Shown in pieces: positions 13,729 to 19,787 of a stretch of DNA of 19,787 bases. Each line of letters begins with the position of its first letter. Positions within the stretch are counted from its first letter, which is position 1. The notes beneath the pieces were generated by a model. The model worked only from the letters and a program-made list of their open reading frames with translations, searched no databases and was not told the origin of the DNA. The stretch lies in NCBI GenBank assembly GCA_042577505.1, contig JBHPEA010000027.1, positions 1 to 19,787 on the forward strand, given 5' to 3'. The translations under genes and the position numbers were made by a program. The stretch is from JACQSR01 sp042577505 (lineage in GTDB: Archaea; Nanobdellota; Nanobdellia; Woesearchaeales; JACQSR01).

Positions 13729-14121
13729 ATGTCAATGAACGATACACTTGCAGCGGCGATGTCAAAAATCGAAATGGCTGAAAAATTGGGAAACGCAACT
13801 TGCAAAATTTACCCTTCATCCAAGATAATTAAGAATATATTAACACTAATGAAAGATAAGGGATATATCGGTGAGTATAAAGAATCAAGTGAATCTAAGG
13901 GAGGATTATTATCAATTAATTTACTTGGAAAATTGAATAAGTGTGGTGCAATTAAACCTAGATTTGCAGTTAAAAAAGAAGAATTTGAGAAATTTGAGAA
14001 AAGGTTCTTACCTGCAAAAGGATTCGGTTTTTTAGTAGTATCAACACCATCAGGATTTTTAACTCATGAAGAAGCAAAGAAAAAGAATTTTGGGGGAAAA
14101 CTGATAGCATACTTCTACTAA
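13729..14121 (+). CDS. rps8: Small-subunit ribosomal protein uS8
   Basis: uS8 binds helix 21 of 16S rRNA and organises the central domain. The 130-residue protein has the archaeal pattern: MNDTLAAAMSKIEMAEKLGN, IIKNILTLMKDKGYIGEYK, CGAIKPRFAVKKEEFEKFEKRFLPAKGFGFLVVSTPSG and LTHEEAKKKNFGGKLIAYFY. AGGTGA is 5 nt before the ATG. The 8-nt gap to uS14 is the largest in the operon. Its stop leads into uL6 as TAA-A-ATG. Confidence 0.97.
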   Translation: MSMNDTLAAAMSKIEMAEKLGNATCKIYPSSKIIKNILTLMKDKGYIGEYKESSESKGGLLSINLLGKLNKCGAIKPRFAVKKEEFEKFEKRFLPAKGFGFLVVSTPSGFLTHEEAKKKNFGGKLIAYFY

Positions 14122-14122
14122 A

Positions 14123-14680
14123 ATGGGAAAGAAAAAAATCAAGGAGCTGAAAGAGGAGATTAAATTAGCCGAAGGAGTGACAGCTTCCTATGATGGATTA
14201 ACATTCATAATGAAAGGGCCTAAGGGAGAGGTTTCCAAAATCATTAAAGCAAATAATGTAAAAATTACTATTGAAGGAGATAAAATTTCAATTGTTGGAA
14301 TTGGGACTACAAAAAATGAAAAGAAGATGATTGGATCAATTAATGCTCATATTAAAAACTTACAGAAAGGAGTTACAGAAGGTCATGTATACAAGTTAAA
14401 AGTTTGTTCAGGCCACTTCCCAATGAATGTAGTGATAAACAAAGGAGAAATCACAATTAAAAACTTTCTTGGAGAAAAATTTCCTAGATCTTTGAAAATC
14501 AAGGAAGGTGTTCAAGTAAAATTAAACGGAGATCAAATCGTAGTCGAAGGAACTTCAAAGGAAATATGTGGACAAGTTTCAGCAGATATTGAAAAACTTA
14601 CTTCAGTGAAGGGAAGAGACCTTAGAATCTTCCAAGATGGTATCTATATTATAGAAAAGGATGGTAAACAGATAAAATGA
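14123..14680 (+). CDS. rpl6: Large-subunit ribosomal protein uL6
   Basis: uL6 lies near the factor-binding site of the large subunit. It has the two repeated domains of the family: the first with KEEIKLAEGVTASYDGLTFIMKGPKGEVSK, the second with VVINKGEITIKNFLGEKFPRSLKI and EICGQVSADIEKLTSVKGRDLRIFQDGIYI. The 185-residue length is typical. No Shine-Dalgarno site precedes the ATG, so it probably relies on coupling with uS8. Its stop overlaps the eL32 start by 4 nt. Confidence 0.97.
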   Translation: MGKKKIKELKEEIKLAEGVTASYDGLTFIMKGPKGEVSKIIKANNVKITIEGDKISIVGIGTTKNEKKMIGSINAHIKNLQKGVTEGHVYKLKVCSGHFPMNVVINKGEITIKNFLGEKFPRSLKIKEGVQVKLNGDQIVVEGTSKEICGQVSADIEKLTSVKGRDLRIFQDGIYIIEKDGKQIK

Positions 14681-15213
14681 GCAGCAAACCAACTTTTTTG
14701 AGACAGGATATTCATAAAAAAGGTAGACTTAAGCGTAAATGGAGAAAACCTAGAGGTATGGATTCAAAACTTAGACTTAGATTGAAAGGCCATTGTAGAA
14801 AACCATCCTCAGGTTATGGAAGCCCAGTTAAGTCTAGATACCAGCTTAAGGGAATTTATGGCGTTGTTGTATCGTCAGTAAAAGATTTGGATGGTTTAGA
14901 TACTACCAAGCAAGGCGCAATCTTATCGTCAAAAATTGGAAAGAAAAGAAGGGTTGAAATTATAAAAGAATGTGTTGCGAAAAAAATCAAAGTCATTAAT
15001 GTAAAAGATACTCAAGAATACTTAAAAGGAATTGAAGAATGGCTTTCTGCAAAAAAGAAAGAGAAAGAAAAGAAAAAGAAAGTAGAAAAGAAGGAAGTAA
15101 AAGGTAAAGAGAAGAAAGAAGACCTTGCAGAAAAAGTCAAAACTGAAGAAGAGAAAAAAGATGAAGAAAAGAAGCAGAAAGATAAAATGCTTACTAAGAA
15201 GGACACACAATGA
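14677..15213 (+). CDS. rpl32e: Large-subunit ribosomal protein eL32 with charged tail
   Basis: eL32 is an archaeal/eukaryotic large-subunit protein. The core (residues 1 to about 125) has FLRQDIHKKGRLKRKWRKPRGMDSKLR, GYGSPVKSR and the repeat-like GAILSSKIGKKRRVEIIKECVAKKIKVIN. Residues from about 126 to 178 are an added lysine/glutamate-rich tail (KKKEKEKKKKVEKKEVKG and onward), likely helical and solvent-exposed. The start overlaps uL6 and the stop overlaps eL19, each by 4 nt. Confidence 0.96.
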   Translation: MSSKPTFLRQDIHKKGRLKRKWRKPRGMDSKLRLRLKGHCRKPSSGYGSPVKSRYQLKGIYGVVVSSVKDLDGLDTTKQGAILSSKIGKKRRVEIIKECVAKKIKVINVKDTQEYLKGIEEWLSAKKKEKEKKKKVEKKEVKGKEKKEDLAEKVKTEEEKKDEEKKQKDKMLTKKDTQ

Positions 15214-15656
15214 AACTAAGTCATCAAAAAAGGTTATCAGCAAAGGTGCTCAAATGTTCACCGAAGAGAGTTAAATTAGATCCTCAAAGATTAGAGGAGG
15301 TAAAAGAAGCTATAACCAAGTCAGATATTAATTCACTAATTAAGGATAAAGCTATCAAAAGAATTCCAAAAAAATCTACATCAAAAGTTAGAGCGAGAAA
15401 AAGAAAAATCCAATATGCAAAAGGGAAGCGAAAGGGACATGGTTCCAGAAAAGGAAAACAAAATGCACGTTTAAACATAAAGACAGAATGGAGATTAAAA
15501 ATCAGGGCTCAAAGAGCTTACATTACTGAATTGCGAGATAGTGGAAAAATCGAAGTTAGAACTTATCGAGATTTATATAGGAAATCGAAAGGCGGTTTCT
15601 TTAGAAGCAAAAGACACATTCAATTATTCATTGAAGAACGTGGGTTGAAGAAATGA
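15210..15656 (+). CDS. rpl19e: Large-subunit ribosomal protein eL19
   Basis: eL19 is an archaeal/eukaryotic protein that forms long helices and can bridge to the small subunit. The 148-residue sequence has the family features LSHQKRLSAKVLKCSPKRVKLDP, KRKGHGSRKGKQNAR, and WRLKIRAQRAYITELRDSGKIEVRTYRDLYRKSKGGFFRSKRHI. AAGGA 6 nt before the ATG supports the start. Length is normal for archaea. It overlaps eL32 and uL18 by 4 nt each. Confidence 0.97.
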   Translation: MKLSHQKRLSAKVLKCSPKRVKLDPQRLEEVKEAITKSDINSLIKDKAIKRIPKKSTSKVRARKRKIQYAKGKRKGHGSRKGKQNARLNIKTEWRLKIRAQRAYITELRDSGKIEVRTYRDLYRKSKGGFFRSKRHIQLFIEERGLKK

Positions 15657-16225
15657 AAACGACATCATTACCATTTAGAAGGAAATTGAACGGAAAAACC
15701 AATTATAGGCAGAGGATGAAGTTACTATTGTCTAAAAAACCAAGATTGGTAGTTAGAAAATCGCTTAAAAACATTATTGCACAAGTAGTTGAATATTTCC
15801 CTGAGGGAGATAAAATTGTGTCATCTGCAAATACTGCAGAACTAAAGAAACTTGACTGGAAAGGATCAAGCGGAAATGTTCCAAGCGCTTATCTAGTTGG
15901 CTTATTAATCGGAAAGAAAGCAAAAGAAAAACAAATTGAAGAAGTAGTCTTAGACTTAGGACTTCAAAAAACAATTAAGGGTTCAAGATTATTTGCTCTA
16001 ACAAAAGGAGTTATCGATGCAGGAATAAAAATTCCACACTCTCCAGAAATATTCCCTGATGAAAAAAGAATATCTGGAGCACACATATCAGATTTTGGAG
16101 CAAAACTCAAAGAAGATAATGAAAAATTCAATAAACAATTTTCATCGTACGTTAAAAACAACGTTAATGTTTCAGATATCCCAAAAAACTTTGAAGAAAC
16201 TAAAAAGAAAATATTAGGTGCATGA
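15653..16225 (+). CDS. rpl18: Large-subunit ribosomal protein uL18
   Basis: uL18 binds 5S rRNA together with uL5. Family segments are LPFRRKLNGKTNYRQRMKLLLSKKPRLVVRKSLKNI, GNVPSAYLVGLLIGKKAKEK, VLDLGLQKTIKGSRLFALTKGVIDAGIKIPHS and RISGAHISDF. The 190-residue length is typical of archaeal members. It overlaps eL19 by 4 nt. Its stop lies beside the uS5 start in the sequence GCATGATCATG. Confidence 0.97.
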   Translation: MKTTSLPFRRKLNGKTNYRQRMKLLLSKKPRLVVRKSLKNIIAQVVEYFPEGDKIVSSANTAELKKLDWKGSSGNVPSAYLVGLLIGKKAKEKQIEEVVLDLGLQKTIKGSRLFALTKGVIDAGIKIPHSPEIFPDEKRISGAHISDFGAKLKEDNEKFNKQFSSYVKNNVNVSDIPKNFEETKKKILGA

Positions 16226-16227
16226 TC

Positions 16228-17190
16228 ATGACAGAAAAAGAAGAACCTAAGGAACAAGAAAAGGAAGAAGAACAAAAGGAAGAACCTCAGGAAGTTCCTA
16301 AGGAAGAACAAAAGGAAGAAACAGTAAGCTCAGATAAAGAAGAGAAAGTAGAAGAAGCTAGTGAAGAACCTAAAGAAGAAACAAAACCAAAGGAAGAAGA
16401 AAAAGCAAAGGAAGAAGAAAAAGCTGAGCATATCAAGAGATCCAAAGAGAAAGATAAAGAAGAGAAAGTATCGGGAATTCATGAAGGTTGGAAACCAAAA
16501 ACTGAAATAGGAAATCAAGTAAAAAAAGGCGAAGTCACCACTATTGATACTATATTAGACAAAGGTGGGAAAATTGTCGAACCAGAAATTATTGATATTT
16601 TACTTCCTAATCTTAAATCAGACCTTCTCATGGTAGGTCAATCAAAGGGTAAATTTGGGGGAGGTCAACACCGTGTCTTCAAACAAACTCAAAAGAAAAC
16701 CAAAGAAGGAAACAAACCAAAATTTGCAACATGCGCTATAGTGGGGAACGAAGGGGGTTTCATTGGTATGGGTTATGGTAAAGCAAAAGAAACAGTCCCA
16801 GCAAGAGAAAAAGCACTAAGAAATGCAAAATTGAACATAATCAAGATCAAAAGAGGATGTGGATCTTGGGAATGTGGTTGTAAAAGCCATCACTCAATTC
16901 CATTTTCAGTTTCATCGAAAGTAGGTTCAACAAGAATTACTTTACTTCCTGCTCCAAAGGGAACTGGTTTAATTGTTGAACCAGAATGTCAAAAAATACT
17001 ATCATTAGCAGGAATTAAGGATGTATGGTCTAAAACAGAGGGCCAGACAAAAACTAAGAACAACCTAATATCTGCTTGTTATGATACATTAAAGAAACTT
17101 ATGGCAGTTAAAACTCACTCAAGCCATAAAGAACCACTTGGTATTGTTGAAGGAGCTGAAGTAGTTGAGAAGGAGGAAAAGAATGAGTAA
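16228..17190 (+). CDS. rps5: Small-subunit ribosomal protein uS5 with N-terminal charged extension
   Basis: uS5 lies near the mRNA entry and affects decoding accuracy. The conserved part begins at about residue 85 (GWKPKTEIGNQVKKGEV), followed by the double-stranded RNA-binding-like fold with IVGNEGGFIGMGYGKAKETVPAREKALRNAKLNII and the C-terminal APKGTGLIVEPECQKILSLAGIKDVW. Ahead of it is a glutamate/lysine-rich extension of about 80 residues, making the protein 320 residues against roughly 215-235 normally. Two ATGs are possible: 16222 overlaps the uL18 stop, but 16228 has AGGTG at 7-nt spacing and is preferred. It overlaps uL30 by 8 nt. Confidence 0.95.
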   Translation: MTEKEEPKEQEKEEEQKEEPQEVPKEEQKEETVSSDKEEKVEEASEEPKEETKPKEEEKAKEEEKAEHIKRSKEKDKEEKVSGIHEGWKPKTEIGNQVKKGEVTTIDTILDKGGKIVEPEIIDILLPNLKSDLLMVGQSKGKFGGGQHRVFKQTQKKTKEGNKPKFATCAIVGNEGGFIGMGYGKAKETVPAREKALRNAKLNIIKIKRGCGSWECGCKSHHSIPFSVSSKVGSTRITLLPAPKGTGLIVEPECQKILSLAGIKDVWSKTEGQTKTKNNLISACYDTLKKLMAVKTHSSHKEPLGIVEGAEVVEKEEKNE

Positions 17191-17611
17191 TACTCTCGCT
17201 ATTATTAGGATTAGAGGAGTTCATGACATTTCAAAGGATTTGATAAAAGCCTTTGAATGTTTACATTTACTTAGAAAACATTCCTGTTCACTAGTTGAAG
17301 ACACACCTTCAATAAGGGGTCAAATTCAAAAAGTGAAAGACCATGTTACATGGGGATTAATCGATGACGAAACACAAAAACTACTAGTTGAGAAAAGAGG
17401 AAAAGAATTCAAAGGACGATTAGAAGATTCACAAGGAAAAATTAAATACAAAGTATTAGAAATTGGCGGAAAAAAACTTAAGCCCCATTTCAATTTACAC
17501 CCTCCAAAAGGAGGATTTGAAAGAAAAGGTATCAAAGTAGCATTCAAAACAGGGGGCGCATTAGGCGACCGTAAAGAAAAGATTAACGATTTAATAAAAA
17601 AGATGATCTAA
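17183..17611 (+). CDS. rpl30: Large-subunit ribosomal protein uL30
   Basis: uL30 is a large-subunit protein; the archaeal form is longer than the bacterial one. The N-terminal LAIIRIRGVHDISKDLIKAFECLHLLRKHSC is typical, followed by DHVTWGLIDDETQKLLVEKRG, and the archaeal end FNLHPPKGGFERKGIKVAFKTGGALGDR. The ATG at 17183 has an excellent AAGGAGG site and fits the family start; a TTG at 17165 in the same frame lies within uS5 and is rejected. Length is 142 residues. uL15 begins directly after its stop (TAAATG). Confidence 0.97.
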   Translation: MSNTLAIIRIRGVHDISKDLIKAFECLHLLRKHSCSLVEDTPSIRGQIQKVKDHVTWGLIDDETQKLLVEKRGKEFKGRLEDSQGKIKYKVLEIGGKKLKPHFNLHPPKGGFERKGIKVAFKTGGALGDRKEKINDLIKKMI

Positions 17612-18091
17612 ATGGTAATCAATAGAAGAAAGAAAAATTCAAGAACAAAAGGAAACATGACACATGGGTGGGGCTCTAAAAAGAAGAGACGTGGCTCAGG
17701 TCATAGAGGTGGTAAGGGTAATGCTGGCTCTGGAAAGAGGGCAGACTCTAATAAACCAAGCAATTGGAAAAACAAGAAGTATATGGGAAAACACGGTTTC
17801 GTATATCATGGTCAAAAAGTTAAGGTTAATCCAATAACAGTCTCTACAGTAGAGCAAAAGGCAGTAAAATGGATAAAAGATAAAAAAGCAAAAGAGGAAA
17901 AGGGACAAATTAGCGTTGACTTGGAGCCACTTGGCTACAATAAATTACTTGGATCAGGGAAAATCAGTCAAAAACTATTGATTACAGTGTCAGCAGCTTC
18001 AGAAAGAGCAATTAAAGCAGTCGAAGATGCTGGTGGAAAGGTAACTGTCAAAAATGTCAATTTGGAAACCGATACTAAACAATCTTCCTGA
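17612..18091 (+). CDS. rpl15: Large-subunit ribosomal protein uL15
   Basis: uL15 is a late-assembling large-subunit protein. The N-terminal RRKKNSRTKGNMTHGWGSKKKRRGSGHRGGKGNAGSGKR is the archaeal rRNA-binding extension; KHGFVYHGQKVKVNPITVSTVEQ and the C-terminal GYNKLLGSGKISQKLLITVSAASERAIKAVEDAGGKV complete the family. Length is 159 residues, normal. There is no gap or Shine-Dalgarno site at the start, so it is probably translated by re-initiation after uL30. Its last 38 nt overlap secY. Confidence 0.97.
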   Translation: MVINRRKKNSRTKGNMTHGWGSKKKRRGSGHRGGKGNAGSGKRADSNKPSNWKNKKYMGKHGFVYHGQKVKVNPITVSTVEQKAVKWIKDKKAKEEKGQISVDLEPLGYNKLLGSGKISQKLLITVSAASERAIKAVEDAGGKVTVKNVNLETDTKQSS

Positions 18092-19454
18092 GGTCGTAGG
18101 ACCAACCCAGAAAAGACTTGGGTTTAAGGAAAAATTGAAATGGACACTAATTATATTAGTAGTTTTCTTTGTTCTTGGTTTAATGCCTCTTTTTGGATTA
18201 AGTGACAACAACTTACAACAATTTGAATTTCTATCTATTGTATTGGGAGCTTCATTTGGTTCCATTATATCACTAGGAATTGGACCCATAGTTACGGCAT
18301 CTATTGTCTTGCAATTGTTAAATGGATCAGGTTTAGTTAAGTTTGACCTAACGAGTCCAGATGGTAAGAAGACATTCCAAGGAGTTCAGAAACTACTAGC
18401 ATTATTCTTCATTGTATTTGAAGGAGCAATCTATGTATTCATGGGGGGTTTAACTCCAGATCCTGCTTTACAAGGACTACCTATATTCTTCCAACTCCAA
18501 TTAATCCTTATTGGTCAACTGATAGTTGGTGGAATCTTAATCATGTTCATGGATGAGGTAATATCTAAATGGGGATTTGGTTCTGGTATCTCATTATTCA
18601 TTGCTGCAGGAGTCTCACAGTCTATTTTTGTACAGGCATTCAATTGGCTTCCAGGTCCAACAGGATTTGAAGGTATCACCTATTCATCAGGTAAAATTCC
18701 ACAATTATTCCAAGCCCTGGCACGTGGAGATCCTACCACAGCTTTCTTGGCATTAGCAGCTCTAGCAGCAACAGTCTTTGTTTTCTTATTAGTTGTTTAT
18801 GCACAAGCAATGAAAGTTGAAATCCCTTTATCTTTTGGAAGAATCAGGGGTCATGGAGTAAGGTGGCCATTAAGTTTCATTTATACTTCCAATATTCCAG
18901 TTATCTTAGTAGCAGCACTATTAGCTAACATTCAACTTTGGGGAAGGCTGCTTCAGAACTGGGGTTATCCGATATTAGGTTCCTTTAGCACAAATGGAGT
19001 TCCAGAGTCAGGTGTTGTAGCCTGGACAAATAGTGTAGATCTCATAAGGGGCGCTATAACAGGTTCTTTAACAAGTGTTGACATATTCCATTCACTTGGA
19101 TATTTATTTATTTTCATGGTTGGTTCTTTAATATTCAGTATATTTTGGATGCAGACTGCAGGAATGGATGCAAGGTCCCAAGCTAAACAGATGATGTCAT
19201 CAGGTCTCCAAATACCTGGTTTTAGAAGGGATCAAAGAGTACTTGAGACAATATTAAACAGATACATTTGGCCTTTAACTGTAATGGGCGGTTTAACAGT
19301 AGGTTTAATTGCAGCAACAGCAGACTTAACTGGCGCATTAAGTAGAGGAACAGGTATTTTACTTGCAGTTATGATTGTATACAAATTATACGAAGAGATT
19401 GCCCAACAACACATGATGGATATGCATCCTATGATGAGGAAATTTATGGAGTGA
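18054..19454 (+). CDS. secY: Protein translocase channel subunit SecY
   Basis: SecY is the pore of the Sec translocon that exports and inserts membrane proteins. The 466-residue protein has about ten hydrophobic helices. Family signs are the N-terminus (WKPILNNLPEVVGPTQKRLGFKEKLKWT), the plug and TM2 region (LFGLSDNN, SIISLGIGPIVTASIVLQLL), WGFGSGISLFIAAGV, and the cytosolic C5 loop (DARSQAKQMMSSGLQIPGFRRD) that contacts the ribosome. The ATG at 18054 fits archaeal SecY N-termini, although it starts 38 nt inside uL15. It is the last gene of the operon; the next gene has its own TATA-like box. The usual adenylate kinase gene does not follow. Confidence 0.97.
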   Translation: MSIWKPILNNLPEVVGPTQKRLGFKEKLKWTLIILVVFFVLGLMPLFGLSDNNLQQFEFLSIVLGASFGSIISLGIGPIVTASIVLQLLNGSGLVKFDLTSPDGKKTFQGVQKLLALFFIVFEGAIYVFMGGLTPDPALQGLPIFFQLQLILIGQLIVGGILIMFMDEVISKWGFGSGISLFIAAGVSQSIFVQAFNWLPGPTGFEGITYSSGKIPQLFQALARGDPTTAFLALAALAATVFVFLLVVYAQAMKVEIPLSFGRIRGHGVRWPLSFIYTSNIPVILVAALLANIQLWGRLLQNWGYPILGSFSTNGVPESGVVAWTNSVDLIRGAITGSLTSVDIFHSLGYLFIFMVGSLIFSIFWMQTAGMDARSQAKQMMSSGLQIPGFRRDQRVLETILNRYIWPLTVMGGLTVGLIAATADLTGALSRGTGILLAVMIVYKLYEEIAQQHMMDMHPMMRKFME

Positions 19455-19463
19455 TTGCGGAAA

Positions 19464-19472
19464 TTTTATAAA
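19464..19472 (+). promoter_or_regulatory. TATA-like promoter element of the EMC3-like gene
   Basis: TTTTATAAA is centred about 27 nt before the ATG at 19495, just after the SecY stop. It suggests a separate, leaderless transcript for the insertase gene. Confidence 0.55.
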
Positions 19473-19494
19473 TCAGTCATTCTGCACTTTTACA

Positions 19495-19787
19495 ATGGTC
19501 TTCGAAACTTTATTGGATCCAATTTTTAACCCACTACTAGCATTATCTCCATTATGGATAATGTTAATTCTGTCTTTTCTTGTATCTGCATTAATTACTC
19601 TGATTTACAAATTTACGACTGATCAAAATCTGATGAAGTCTCTGAAAGAAGAGATTAAAGAGTTCCAGAATGAGATGAAAGAGCTTAAGCACGACCCAAG
19701 TAAAATGATGGAAGTGCAAAAGAAAGCGATGCAGACAAATATGAAGTATATGATGCAATCTCTTAAATCTACATTATTCACCTTCAT
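19495..19787 (+). CDS. EMC3/DUF106 membrane insertase, 3' end outside window
   Basis: The archaeal DUF106 family belongs to the Oxa1/YidC/EMC3 superfamily, which inserts proteins into membranes. The visible 97 residues hold a first transmembrane helix (about residues 17-38, with LWIMLILSFLVSALITLIYKF) and a cytosolic helical pair (about 44-75: LMKSLKEEIKEFQNEMKEL, then DPSKMMEVQKKAMQ). The segment NMKYMMQSLKSTLFTF leads towards the next helix, which is beyond the window. This layout, with a coiled-coil after TM1, is characteristic. In archaea the gene is commonly found near secY, usually after adk, which is absent here. Confidence in the family is good despite truncation. Confidence 0.88.
   Translation, partial: MVFETLLDPIFNPLLALSPLWIMLILSFLVSALITLIYKFTTDQNLMKSLKEEIKEFQNEMKELKHDPSKMMEVQKKAMQTNMKYMMQSLKSTLFTF

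Noticed and set aside
15012..15206. Lysine-rich repeats in eL32 as a tandem repeat or CRISPR-like array
   Set aside because: The similarity comes from low-complexity Lys/Glu codons with no fixed period or spacers.

Overview
The window is A+T-rich archaeal DNA. Its core is an unbroken ribosomal-protein/secretion operon on the + strand (5816-19454), in the archaeal order uL3-uL4-uL23-uL2-uS19-uL22-uS3-uL29-aIF1-Rpp29-uS17-uL14-uL24-eS4-uL5-uS14-uS8-uL6-eL32-eL19-uL18-uS5-uL30-uL15-SecY. Archaea-only or archaeal/eukaryotic members (eS4, eL32, eL19, aIF1, Rpp29), a Hef nuclease, a eukaryotic-type primase and an EMC3-like protein fix the domain. The small primase with a PriL-type Fe-S domain fused to PriS, the lysine/glutamate-rich tails on several ribosomal proteins, and a KAQVTIFIILG-type membrane peptide together suggest a DPANN archaeon, probably of the Woesearchaeota/Pacearchaeota group (Nanobdellota). 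That lineage call is inference from recalled family patterns, not from a tree.

Layout. 1-2028: the 3' part of hef (Hef helicase/nuclease, start outside the window) and an overlapping 32-residue membrane peptide. 2021-2875 (-): HtpX protease. 2978-3559 (+): a two-helix potassium channel, divergent from htpX. 3554-4234 (-): a three-gene operon of two tiny membrane proteins and a TOPRIM-domain protein. 4317-5612 (+): a single-chain PriS-PriL(C) primase. 5613-5815: promoter and structured-looking leader for the ribosomal operon. 5816-19454: the operon, 25 genes with overlaps or gaps of at most 8 nt. 19495-end: the 5' part of an EMC3/DUF106 membrane insertase gene with its own promoter.

How it works together. 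The operon encodes ribosome parts, an initiation factor, an RNase P subunit and the SecY translocon channel. The next gene encodes an Oxa1-superfamily insertase, so synthesis and membrane insertion of proteins are encoded side by side. The upstream genes serve DNA repair (Hef), replication priming (primase), membrane protein quality control (HtpX) and ion transport. First genes of transcription units (htpX, the channel, the minus-strand membrane operon, the EMC3 gene) have a TATA-like box about 27 nt before the ATG, as expected for leaderless mRNAs. Genes inside the operon use Shine-Dalgarno sites or tight stop/start junctions.

I see no mobile element, CRISPR array, tRNA or rRNA, and no gene-free stretch over 300 bases. 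Most of the window is conserved housekeeping DNA. I did not find a convincing undescribed system. The best leads are the structured leader before uL3, the small-membrane-protein operon, the free KAQVTIFI-type peptide, and unusual residues in the Hef nuclease motif.
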